Positions 38,560 through 48,816 of a stretch of 64,000 nucleotides of DNA are shown here, in pieces. A model generated the notes under the pieces. It was not told the origin of the DNA. It was given only the letters and a program-made list of their open reading frames with translations, and ran no database searches. A program made the position numbers and the translations under genes. The number at the start of each line of letters is the position of its first letter. Position 1 is the stretch's first letter. Source of the DNA: Cocos nucifera (Eukaryota; Streptophyta; Magnoliopsida; Arecales; Arecaceae); contig QRFJ01004203.1 of assembly GCA_006176705.1 (NCBI GenBank), forward strand, positions 1 to 64,000, in the 5' to 3' direction.

Positions 38560-40820
38560 TGATATTGGATAGTCGTCTCACCTGGATATGGATATTCTTT
38601 TGAGTCGATTTTCTATTAAAAGATAATAAAGGTAATTTTTTAGATAATTTTATTTTTTGTAGGATGAGCTTATCTTGTAAAGAGGGAAGTGTAATTCTTA
38701 GACCGCAAAGGTTAAAAAGAGTGGTTGTAGACCTTTCCTTGGCAATTTTAATATTTTTTTATTTTCTTGAAAGTGTTTTCTAACTTTACCATATAATTTA
38801 CCAAGGTAATAAAAGATTTTATAAAAATCCATTTTTTGATTGACTCCATGAGATTGCCATAACCTTTTGATAAGAGAATAGTATTCTAGGGAAAGTCTAG
38901 GACTAAAGAAGGAAGGTCATTCATGCTCAAAGTAGAAAATAATATTTTTATCAAAGATATAAGGATGTGGAATTAAATCTTGTTCTGACCTTAGATCCCT
39001 ATCTAAAATCTTATTAAATAAACTTGTTGGAGATAAGATTATCCCATCATTGTTCTAATAAAATTCTTTAGACTTAAAGATTATAGTTATATAGAAGTTT
39101 CGCCAGAGAAGATTTTTTGTAATGTTAATATAAAGATTTGCAATATTATCAAGATACTTCCAAAATTCAAATAGTTCGTCTCTTAAGAGTATTTTAGCTA
39201 GTTCTAGAACTAGCTCTAATAGAAGGATTTTATCTTCTATTTAAATATTTACTTGAAGTGGTATTATATTTATCTCAGGTATTATAAGTCAACTTTTGAT
39301 TATTTTGCTAAAGAAACATTGTAGAGAACTCCAATGTTCTTTGTTATAGAGATATATTATTGAAAAGTGAGAATAAGATAGAAAGACTTGAATTATTTCA
39401 CAATTCAATACTGTAAGACATTTAGAATAACATCGGGCCCCTCTAATCCTTTTTGCTATTTTTTGTCTACATGGGGTCTGATGTTTTAACCATTCGAGTA
39501 ACTCGTCTAAGGCCTTATGATTGATTATTAATTTTAATTTTTTTCTTCTTAATCTAAGTTTGAACTTATTTTTTCCTTGCTTAGAGTCTCTAGTTATGAG
39601 GGATAATTTATTTAAGTATTTTACTTTAACTGCTTTTCTGAGCTGGTTGAAGTGAGACTCCTTATGACAGAATTCAGATACTCCCTTTATATTATTTAGT
39701 GAAGCTTCTACTATTTCTTCAGTAGAGTCTTCCTCAAATAACCTTAGCTCTTTTTTGAGTAATGTTATCCTATTTTTTATTCAGGATTGTTCCCTAAATA
39801 GTTTTTCTAGAGAATCACAAGCATCATCAAGATTGAAAGATTCATCAAAAGAATATCTTTCAGGAATGTTTGTTTTACAATCTAAATGAGACAAGTTGCT
39901 CAAAGATTCTTTCAAATTAGTGTTTATTAAGGTCACTCAATCCTCTCTAGAATAGCATTAATTCATCAAAAGATATTCGATTTCTTTAGTATTCTTTCTT
40001 GGATACGTCCTCGAATATCTCTTCAAAAGAGCTGTTTCTCTCTTGTCTTTAGAAATTTTTCTAGCTCTTTTATCAAAATACTATTTTTTAGATTTTTTAT
40101 AAAATTTAGGATAAGATTTATTTGTTAAGAGTCTATCTTGATAATAGAGATTATCGAATTTTATTCTTCTAAAAATTCTTTGCTGGCTCACATAATCATC
40201 AATTAGTTCAGATCCAACAATCCAGATGTAATGAGAAACTCTACAATTGAGATTAATACTACCAAGGCCTTCATTCTTTATGCTAGATCTAATCAAATCT
40301 GAGAATAAAGGAGGTAGTCTACAAATAATCTCTTGATTTGGATATGAGGAAATCCTAATTATACAAATATTAAGATCTATCCTAAGACTAATTCTATATG
40401 TTTATATGATATTTACAATAATTACAAAATCTAAAGGATAATCTAGGTAATGGCTTCTATTAGATTCCTTTTTAATAGCATTCAAAATTTCATTCTTTTG
40501 ATAGTCAGTGAGATGGTAGTCCCACCAACTCCTCAATTGTCTCCAAAGATATGATGTTATCTCCATTGTCTCCTTTGAATCATTATAAATCTTCTCAGAA
40601 TTTGAATTTAATATCTCTTTATTTTCAAAAAATTCCTTAAGATTTTGATTGAACTCAATAGTTGATAAAGTCTATCAACATTATGAGCTATTTTTGTAAT
40701 TGTTATTTTTATGTTACTAGAAGGATCATAAAAAGTATCTAGAGTCTTTATTATCTCATATTTATCTAAACTATTTTCTAACTCCTCTATGGTTATAGAA
40801 TACCATTTTTCTATAGTCAT
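38560..40820 (-). pseudogene. Caulimovirid-like polyprotein remnant, copy B
   Basis: The start at 40820 (MTIEKWYSITIEELENSLDK) matches copies A and C. After about 50 codons a deletion near 40665 removes the segment equal to about 8250-9385 of copy A. The capsid-like block survives only with stops and frameshifts; its end, with the NKSYPKFYK stretch, is open at 40081-40296. Further left, readings such as KALDELLEWLKHQTPCRQKI and SYSHFSIIYLY match copy C but not copy A. No protease and no RT catalytic Asp pair was seen. Confidence 0.55.
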
Positions 40821-41173
40821 TGTCCTTAGAATGATAGGTTACTCACCATCCTCAGGCCAAGTCGTGCAGAAAAAAAGAGATTGGACAATACCAACCATAC
40901 CTCACCCTCACAAGATACCAGCCATACCTCACTCTCACAAATTTGCGACTTACTGACCCTAAACACATGCCTGTCCATTAGCTTAATCAAATGGGTCCTT
41001 ACCGCATAGCGACAAACAGATGAGAAATGAAGCTGAGGGACAAGTCCGCTATAAAAACTTTTGTATAATCCAAATGAATAGATGCGAAATGAAGATGTGG
41101 GAACAAGTCCACTATAAAAACCTCCATATAATTAGACACCAATCCCTTCCTTCCGGCATAAAAAAGAACAAGA

Positions 41174-41184
41174 CTCTGATACCA
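41174..41184 (-). other. Primer binding site of copy B, junction with copy C
   Basis: The minus strand reads TGGTATCAGAG, a perfect match to the initiator-Met site over 11 bases. Immediately to the right is the end of copy C's leader. Confidence 0.8.
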
Positions 41185-41504
41185 GATGATCTGGGCCCCC
41201 ATAGAGGAAACCTCAAATTTGGAGTGACATGGAGATCCATTGTATCAGCTTACGCCGGGCAACCAAATTGGAAACACCAAATTCGAAAGGTATAAGATGG
41301 ACAAAATGTCTCTTACCAACAACGAAGGCCAAATACCAATTATGCCACACTAAAGGACAAGCACCAAAGTATATGATACTATTTGTGTACGTATATAATA
41401 CAGCCTGGAACCCAGGAATGAAAGTGCAAATTGGATACTTTTAAGAAGAAAAGAAGACAACAGCCTGAGATAAAGCAAATAGATAATAACTATGACTACT
41501 TAAG
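41185..41504 (-). mobile_element. Copy C leader, PBS-proximal part
   Basis: 320 bases matching 35376-35690 (copy B) and 62851-63170 (copy D), cut by insertion 3 at ACTTAAG. Short plus-strand frames here are not conserved as protein. Confidence 0.7.
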
Positions 41505-42423
41505 TGTTGTGGTATCAACTCACTATGATACCAAACTATTGGGATATCAGCTATTCTGATACCACTTGTTAAGGATCTAGTACCAAATTATTGCATTAAG
41601 AAGAAGAAAGAAATTAAACAAGAAAATAATCAATTACATGGATCAGCCTAAAGGCTCGCCTCCATGGGGTATGCAAAGCTTCACTATGAAAGAGAAAAAT
41701 AAGTACAAGAGAAAAATACCTACTCTCAACTCACCATATATAAATTTCTCTAAACTAAAAGCTACCCTCATAAAAGCTCTCTCAGAATTCCAAGGAGTCC
41801 CATAGAAGCTACAAGATGCTCTGCCCTCATAGCCTCCTCATCGGATGCTATGCACCTATTGCTTCTCTCTCTTGTGGACTGCACGTACTCGACACTCTGC
41901 TAAGCTCCTCTCGATGGCTGTCTGAGCCTCTCTATGTGCCTCTCACATCACACACTCTACTTTTTTTGCTCCACAGCATCTCAGCCCTTTAAATAGGATG
42001 AGAATCCTCTTCTCAGTAGTGCACAAGAGACCTAACAGGACTCGTTCTCCTAATATGAGTTGAACATGTCCTTGATGGAGTCATGGAATATTTTTGACCT
42101 TCAGATTATGACTGCAATCTTTCCTGGCCGCTGGATCTTATAGACCTCTTAGATTAATCACAATCCAAGTCCAAACAAAAAAAATCCAATTATGTTCTGT
42201 TCGCCTCCATTGAGCTAGCTCGATCAGGGGTCGAGTTGGATCGACTGCATCTCGCTCGGACTTCTGTTGTCTATCTATCTAAGAGAGCTAGCTCGACTAT
42301 GGTTCGAGCTGGCTCGATCTTAATCCGAGCCTGCTCGACTGCATATCGAGCCAGCTCGACTGCTATGTTGAAAACTAATTCTTTTCTTACTATGGATCAA
42401 ATTTGAGACATCAAATTCTAACA
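41505..42423 (-). repeat. 3' LTR of insertion 3
   Basis: 919 bases, TGTTGTGG to TTCTAACA on the plus strand. It contains repeated GAGC(T/C)(G/A)GCTCGA words at 42215-42362. Confidence 0.9.
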
Positions 42424-42740
42424 ATCTCCACCTCGACTTGACATTCAGTCTCCACCTGATTTTGAGAGCTTATGATCCATCTCGCCCCCAAGCCCTGAGG
42501 CACACTTGCTGATCATGGATGGGCAAACATGAAAGTTGAGCCAGGCTGCTCGATCCCACCTTTGTCATGGATTATGTCCACTTTGACCAAAGATCTACTC
42601 GAAGAATTTTTCTACAGCAATAGAAACTTCACTCTGCAATGTTGCCTCTCATCCTCCTAAGTCTCCCATCTCATGCTCAATCCATCTCCACCTAAAGCTC
42701 CATCTTGCATTGGACTCCCTCTAACTCCTGAAGCTCCACC

Positions 42741-43928
42741 TCACACTAGGCTTCCTACCAGATAGTAATGTCCTCTTATCTTCTTCTTTTCTTCCAATAT
42801 CATCCTATCACCATGCATGACTTTCAGGATTCCATCACCAGCTACCCACCTATAGTCGTTTAAATCCAGTCTGCTCAGTGAAATTTGATTTTGTCTAAAA
42901 TTGGGTATGTATCGAACCTCCCCCAATCTTCTTACTACACAATCATGTGTCTTCTAGCTAACCATCTCGATGCCTCTAATCGCACAGCTCGATCCATTCG
43001 GCAGATAAACAGTGCCATCACTATTCTTCAGAAAGTCAAACTACTTCTTTCTGCAACAAACATGAAATATGCATGCAGAATCTAAAATTCACTATTGGAA
43101 AGAACTAGATACCTCATTAGATATCTTCAGGATATCATCCTCTGACCATCGCTACAGTAGCCCTCGTTCGATCCTTGAGTTGTGGGCAATTCTTGACTTG
43201 ATGCCCCAACTCGTTGCACCTATAGCATTTGATCTTGCTAAGATCCCTCATCTTAGACTTGGATCATCCTTGTGATCCTTTGTCACTCTATCTACTACCT
43301 CCTACTCCTCTAAAAATTATCAAAGCTGAGCTACCATCATCTGAGCTCAAAGCTAGGTTCTTTCTCTTGAAAATCTTATTTTGGAGTATCGCTACAATGA
43401 CCTCATCCATCTTGATGGTGCTCTTTTTCACTAGAAGAGCAGTCATCAAGAACTCATATGAAGGAGGAGCGATGCTAGCAACACCAACTTTCTAGTCTTC
43501 TCCTCAACTTTTTCATCAACGTTGGAGAGATTTGTGATGATTTTCTGAAAGTTGGATAGATACTCTCACATGCTCTGGCCTTCGTCCATCCACAGCTGGT
43601 AGAACTACCTCCAAAGGAATAGCTTGTTGGTAAGTAACTTTGCCACGTACAGCTCCTCGAGCTTCAACCATAGCACCATCAAAAAAGTCTCACCAAGTAC
43701 ATAGATTACCATATTATCTACTAGGTACAAGTGGATCATGCTCACTATTTGCATCTGGATCCGCTTTCAATCCTTTACCTCTATGGTGGCTGGCATCTCG
43801 TCATACAAGAGAGCATCGATCAATCCATGTTGGATGAGGATATTCTTTATCCTTGCTTGCCATAAGAAGAAATTGCTCTTTCCATCGAACCTATTGATTT
43901 TCATCTTGATTGTGCTTGTCTTCTTCAT
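42741..43928 (-). pseudogene. Copia gag and protease-end remnant of insertion 3
   Basis: The start at 43928 (MKKTSTIKMKINRFDGKSNF) leads into FFLWQARIKNILIQHGL, a UBN2-type Gag. A zinc knuckle follows near 43180-43240 (CYRCNELGHQVKNC, a perfect CX2CX4HX4C). The open frame 42741-42926 (VRYIPNFRQNQISLSRLD, then HYYLVGSLV) is the pre-integrase segment that follows the protease in copia polyproteins. Everything after it is deleted up to the polypurine tract. Stops and frameshifts are few compared with insertion 2. Confidence 0.8.
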
Positions 43929-43991
43929 ATTCTTTAATCTCTATCCACTGCTACAATCTACACTTCGATACTATCTAACTCTGATATCAAT

Positions 43992-45068
43992 TATTATGGT
44001 ATCAACTCACTCTAATACCAAACTATTGGGATATCAGCTACTTTAATACTGCTTGTTAAGGATCTAGTACCAAATTATTGTAGCATGAAGAAGAAAGAAA
44101 TAAAATAAGAAAATAATCAAGTATGTGGATAGCCTAAAGGCTCGCCTCCATGGGACATGCAAAGCATCACTATAAAATAGAAAAATAGGTATAAGAGGAG
44201 AACACCCACTCTCAACTCACGATACACAAATCTCTCTCAACTAAAAGCTATCCTCATAAAAGCTCTCTTAGAATTTTAAGAAGACCCATAGAAGCTATAA
44301 GATGCTCTGCCCTCACAGCCTTCTCATCGGATGCTATGCACCTGTTGCTTCTCTCTCTCATGGACTGCACATGCTCGATGCTCTGTCAAGCTCCTCTTGG
44401 CGGCTACCTGAGCCTCTCTACATGCCTCTCACACCACACACACCATCTTTTCTGCTCCATAGTACCTCAACACTTTAAATAGAATAAGAATCCTCTTCTC
44501 CATAGTTTACAGAAGTCCTGATAGAACTCGTTCTCCTAATATGAGTCGAACATGTTCTTGATGGAGTCTTAGAATATTTTTTGACCTTCAGATCATGACC
44601 ACAATCCTCCATGGCTACTAAATTCTATGGTCCACGTGCAACTCCTGTAGACCCATTGGATTAATCACAATCCAAGTCCAAATAAAAAAATCCCATCATA
44701 TTTTGTTCGCCTCCATCGAGTTGGCTCGATCAGGAGTCAAGTTGGCTCGACTGCGTCTCATCCGGACTCCTACTGTCTGTCTACATGAGAGAGCTGGCTC
44801 GACTCCAGACTCCTACTGTCTGTCTACCTGAGAGAGCCGACTCGACTGTGGTTCGAGCTAGCTCTGTTAGGAGTCGAGCTGGCTTGACTACATCTCATCT
44901 AGACTCCTACTATCTATCTGTCTGAGAGAGCTGGCTCAATTATGGTTTGAACCAGCTCAGATCTCAATTCGAGCTAGCTCGATTGCATATCAGAGCCGAC
45001 CTGACTGCTATGCTTAAAATTGATTATCTTCTTGCTATGGATCAAATTTGAGGCATCAAATTCTAACA
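43992..45068 (-). repeat. 5' LTR of insertion 3
   Basis: 1,077 bases, about 158 longer than its partner. The excess lies at about 44755-44960, where a GACTCCTACTGTCTGTCTAC unit with GAGAGAGC and a GAGCTGGCTCGA-like word is present about three times instead of once. The first base pair TG has changed to TA. Confidence 0.85.
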
Positions 45069-45820
45069 TTAAGATGACCGACATACAGACTATGTAGATA
45101 AAAAGAGAAAAAGTACTCAGACAAGTATGCAGATAGACTAATAACTCAGATAGACAAATACTATGCAGACAGATTCATACAAACTAATTAAAGAAGGAGA
45201 TTATTTTTATATTTTTTTAGATTTAAAATAAACATACTAATAGACTAACAATTGAATATTTTTGGTTTTTCTGATATAAAACAAAATTAAAACCAAACAT
45301 ACTAATAGACTAAAAATTGATCAACTAATATTTTTTGTTTTTCTGCAATAAACTCAAAACCAAGCATAAGCATAAATTAAATAAACATAAAGCAATAACT
45401 ACTAATAGTTATAAAGTCAACAGTTAGTATAAATAGTTAAATAAACTAACTACTAACATACTACTCAATAGTTAATATAAATAGTTACTGTCAAAGCATA
45501 CTAGATAGTAGTTAACTGATAAATAGTTAATGCTTAACACTGGTGATTGCATGATTGTTTGCAATGCAATCAAGATACTGAGGGTACGAGAAGGTATTTG
45601 GGTTATTTATCCTAACTGTATAGTTGTTTACAATGCAGCCTCTACCAGTCTTAGGATTGGTTTATCCTTTAGGATTGACTATTTTTTTACAGAACAATCC
45701 AGTGTAGTACTTGAGTGGTACCCCCATTTATAGTACTAGGTAGTAGTTTCTACAGTAGTACTATTGTATATGCTCCAATACTATGTAGTGATTTTTGCTA
45801 CAGTACCAAGCTACAGTGTT

Positions 45821-45895
45821 GAATAGTAACTATGAACAGTAACTATGAATAGTAATAATAAATAGTAACTATGAATAGTAACTATGAACAGTAAT
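45821..45895 (-). repeat. 13-bp tandem repeat in the leader of copy C
   Basis: About six GAATAGTAACTAT-type units on the plus strand; the reverse complement of the copy A repeat at 34451-34520. Confidence 0.85.
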
Positions 45896-46607
45896 TAAAG
45901 ACTAATTATGAAGAAAAGCACACTTTATTTATATAGAAGTACTTATATTAGTACTGAAGAAAGCTTAAAGGAATACCATATAAGCTTAAACAAACTTATT
46001 TACATACCAGAGATGCCAAGCACACTTGATACAAGTTAATACATACTAATCACACACTAAGCACACTTACATATTTACAAGAGATCTTTGACAAGAGTTT
46101 TCTCTCAGAAGAAGAAGATGAACAGTAGAAGGGAAGAGGAATGAAGAAGGAATGAAAAGGAGAGAAGAGAAGAAGGTTTCGAATCCTTCTTCTGAAGATG
46201 CTAAAGGAAGATGCAAGAGAGTTTTGTTTGGAGTATTTATAGGTGGAAAAGTGGAAGATTAGGATGAAATGGAGAATTATGTAGTGAAAGATATTTGTAT
46301 GGTAATGGACGTAGTGGTTGTTAGAGTGAAGAAGTGGAGAATATGAGATGAGATGGAAGAGATGAGAAGATGAAGAGGAGATGAGAAGGAAAGAAAGAAA
46401 GGGAAGAAGAGGAGAGAAGAAAGAAAGAAGGAGAAGAGAGGAAGGAAGAAAGAAAAAGAAAGAGAAGCTCTGTCTTAGCTTTGGAAAGTAGTAAAAGAGA
46501 GAAGAAAAGAGACTGTCAACTCTCCAGGTGGAGTCTTCCTGCACTTCGATTGCTTAGGCTATCAACCGCTCACTCCACCTCCTCCTCCAGCTGAAGCCCT
46601 TCCCCTC

Positions 46608-46615
46608 TATTTATA
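46608..46615 (-). promoter_or_regulatory. TATA box of copy C
   Basis: TATAAATA on the minus strand. Downstream, 46330-46510 is a polypyrimidine-rich leader segment on the minus strand, which accounts for the low-complexity 164-residue frame at 46050-46544; that frame is not a gene. Confidence 0.65.
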
Positions 46616-46721
46616 GATGTGGAAGGGGCAATGTGGACTTCACTTGATTTGGAGTCCATGGATTTGAAACTGAATGAAGTCTGGATCTATAGCTGTCTTT
46701 TTCTGTAGTTGTACTATTAGA

Positions 46722-46813
46722 AATCTTCCTGTAGATAGTTATGCATCACTTCAAGAGTACTGTAGGGAATCTTTTTGTAGATTGTTATGTGTCACTTCAG
46801 GAGTACTGTAGGC
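46722..46813 (-). repeat. 46-bp tandem duplication upstream of copy C's TATA
   Basis: Units 46722-46767 and 46768-46813 each contain ATCTT, TGTAGAT, GT(C/T)A-rich text and GAGTACTGTAGG. Copies A and B have one unit. It lies about 110-200 bases upstream of the TATA box, in enhancer position. Confidence 0.8.
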
Positions 46814-47199
46814 CGTTACTTATCATTTTTTGAAATTTTTGTGGTCTTATTGATAACTTCTGTCGGCCATGGATTATTTGTTTGTTGAGTAGTAGTGATC
46901 TTTCTTGACCATTATGAGAGGCAAATAGATTTTGAAAGTAGTACCTACAAGAAAACATTCTACTAAAGTTTTGATAGAGAATTAGTAAGAAAACATTTTT
47001 CTTTTTCTTTTTCTCTTTCCTTTTTTTTTAAATTTCTCAATCTTGAGGGTTGAGTTCAGAATATGCCAAGTCTTTGAGAAATATCATCAAGCTTCATATC
47101 TTCTTGAGTTTGAATACTTGGGGTTGATATTGTGTTGAAGAGAGTAAGGGATCCAATTGGAGTGAGAAAATGAATCCCAATCTTGCTCGACTCTTGATA

Positions 47200-47870
47200 G
47201 TTTATTTCTAACTCTCTGGATAATTTTTTGAATCTAGTAGAACATTTCAGGTGCCTTCATTTTTAGGGATAGCTATAGAAAATTCTGTAGTTACCCATAT
47301 CCTTCCATTTATCCAACATCTTCTTCTTTGAAACTTATCTGCTAGCTAGTAGACTTCAACATAATTGGCAACTAAATAATCTTTAGTGTCAAAATTTTTT
47401 GCAACTATGCTGAGTTGATCTTCATCAATAATGAAATCATATTCTCTTTTTGTAAATGAAGTAATGTATTAGATTTGTAAAGGATCAACGACTTCACCTA
47501 CTTTTCTTTCTTCAATTCCACTATAAATCATTATCAGTAGTTGATCCTTTTTGATTTGTTTTAATACAATGGAAACCACTTCTGGAAAAATATTCATAGG
47601 TTGAGAATAGTTGGTGGTGGCTGACCTGACTAATCCTTTATAAAGAGCTCTGATCATTGACCTGGAGGTATTAATATTGGTGTTTGGAATCAAAAGTTTA
47701 GGCCAAAATCAATCAATTATGAGATATGAACGAAGCTCTTTAAATATTTCTTTCACTTCATTAGGCTAGATTATTTTGTCTAAAATGATGCTCTGTAATT
47801 TTGGGGTTAAAACTTCTTGAGCCTTTTGCCAGTAGTCAAGCCTTTTGGTCTTGGCTTTTGATGGCGCCTT
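47200..47870 (-). pseudogene. Conserved 3' ORF of the unit, copy C
   Basis: RLDYWQKAQ near 47850 begins the conserved block, which then passes through PNEVKEIF, a WPKLLIPNTN segment and the open part 47469-47693 (IRALYKGLV, YSGIEERKVGEVVDPLQI). It continues in readable form to about 47200. Two or more stops break it. Function unknown, as in copies A and B. Confidence 0.55.
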
Positions 47871-47900
47871 CGTTAGTTCTATAATGATCTTAAAGATTAT

Positions 47901-48131
47901 CTATTTTGGCTGCTCTTCTGGAAAAGTAGAGAGTGAATATTGAAGGGCTTTACCATTATTCTGACTTGCTCTGGATAATCTTCTTTCCAGAGTATGGACA
48001 TTCTTTTGAGTTGATTCCCTATTAAAAGATAATAGTATTAGTTTTTTAGATAATGTAGTATCTTTATTAGGTTGGATTACCTTATAAAGAGGGATATTAT
48101 GAGGTTCTAAGGTTAGAACCTCTTTTGCCAT
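47901..48131 (-). pseudogene. Short linker ORF in copy C
   Basis: 76 residues (MAKEVLTLEPHNIPLYKVIQ...), between the polyprotein remnant and the 3' ORF. Copy B keeps related text near 38560-38700 (a SKKL.LLSFNR-like stretch). No recognised motif; possibly the N-terminal part of the 3' ORF before it broke. Confidence 0.35.
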
Positions 48132-48297
48132 TTCACAATAGTTAGACTTTTGTCACTTAACCATTGGTGGCTTTCCTTCTAGACCACAAAGGTCATAGAG
48201 AGTGATTCAATTGGGAGAGATCTTTGTTGATCTTTCCTTGGTAATTTTGACATTTTCTTTTTTTGTTTGAAAGTATTTTCTATTTTGACCATATAAT

Positions 48298-48816
48298 CTA
48301 CAGGGAATTAAGAACCCAACAAAAATCTTTCTTCCAGAAAGGAGCAAATGATTTCCATATCCCTTTGATTAGGGAAAAGCTTTCAAGGGAATGTTTTGAA
48401 TTGAAGAAGGGAAGACATTTATGCCTAGCATTGAAAATAACATCTTTATCAAAAATATAGGAATGTGGGATATATTCTTTTACTAGATCACTATCAAGAG
48501 TTTCAAAAGATAGATTAATAAGCGATAAGGTTTTGAAATCATCTATATAGGTTTGTGATCTAGTTTTAAAGATGAGAGTCATATAAATATTTTGTTGAAG
48601 GTAATTTTTTATGAGATCTTTGTAAAGATTTGCAGCATAGTTAAGATACCTTTGGAGTTTATGTAATTGATTCTTGCTTAGAAACCTTTTAGCTAATTCC
48701 ATTACCTTTTCTAAAGGAAGAATTTTATCTTCCACTTGAATATTTACTTGAAAAGATTTTATAGTTGTCTCTGGTATTATAAGTCCATTTTTTATTATCT
48801 TCCTAAAGAGAAACAA
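48298..48816 (-). pseudogene. Unidentified 172-residue ORF, copies B and C only
   Basis: Open in copy C. Copy B has the same text in broken form (about 38780-39290), for example PYIFDK near the middle and an LYGK-type element after the end. Upstream in both copies is a block with LLQWIKYQTPCRKKI (C) or LLEWLKHQTPCRQKI (B) and CYSK. This, together with LQRYLNYAANLYKDL in C, loosely recalls the fingers and thumb of reverse transcriptase, but the palm with motifs A to C is not there and the second match is poor in copy B. I therefore leave it unidentified. Confidence 0.4.

Larger units (their letters stand above)
35376..41184 (-). mobile_element. Endogenous caulimovirid-like copy B
   Basis: It runs from its primer site (41174-41184) through a shortened coding region, 3' ORF, purine tract (37582-37612), TATA (37220) and a leader of 1,844 bases to 35376. 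It is directly joined at its PBS end to the leader of copy C. It is about 1.1 kb shorter than the full unit because of an internal deletion near 40665. It is not interrupted by any retrotransposon. Confidence 0.7.
41505..45068 (-). mobile_element. Insertion 3: internally deleted copia element
   Basis: 3,564 bases with LTRs 41505-42423 and 43992-45068 and a perfect target duplication TTAAG (41500-41504 and 45069-45073). The internal region is only about 1.57 kb: gag, a zinc knuckle and the protease/pre-integrase end, followed directly by the polypurine tract (42424-42438, minus strand GTCGAGGTGGAGAT). Integrase, RT and RNase H are missing. A decayed primer site (TTGATATCAG) is at about 43980-43990. 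It is non-autonomous and small. Confidence 0.9.

Noticed and set aside
41020..41444. Plus-strand frames repeated at 62865-63134 and 35400-35600
   Set aside because: The repetition reflects homologous leader and primer-site sequence of copies B, C and D; frames are not kept open in all copies.
46050..46544. 164-residue open frame on the minus strand
   Set aside because: Ser/Phe/Leu-rich translation of a polypyrimidine tract in the leader; the same happens in copies A (33819-34078), B (36914-37108) and D (63505-63714) without a conserved protein.
48490..48505. A YIDD reading in the 172-residue ORF of copy C, as in RT catalytic motifs
   Set aside because: The flanks are not hydrophobic as in RT motif C, the place within the ORF is wrong, and copy B does not conserve it.
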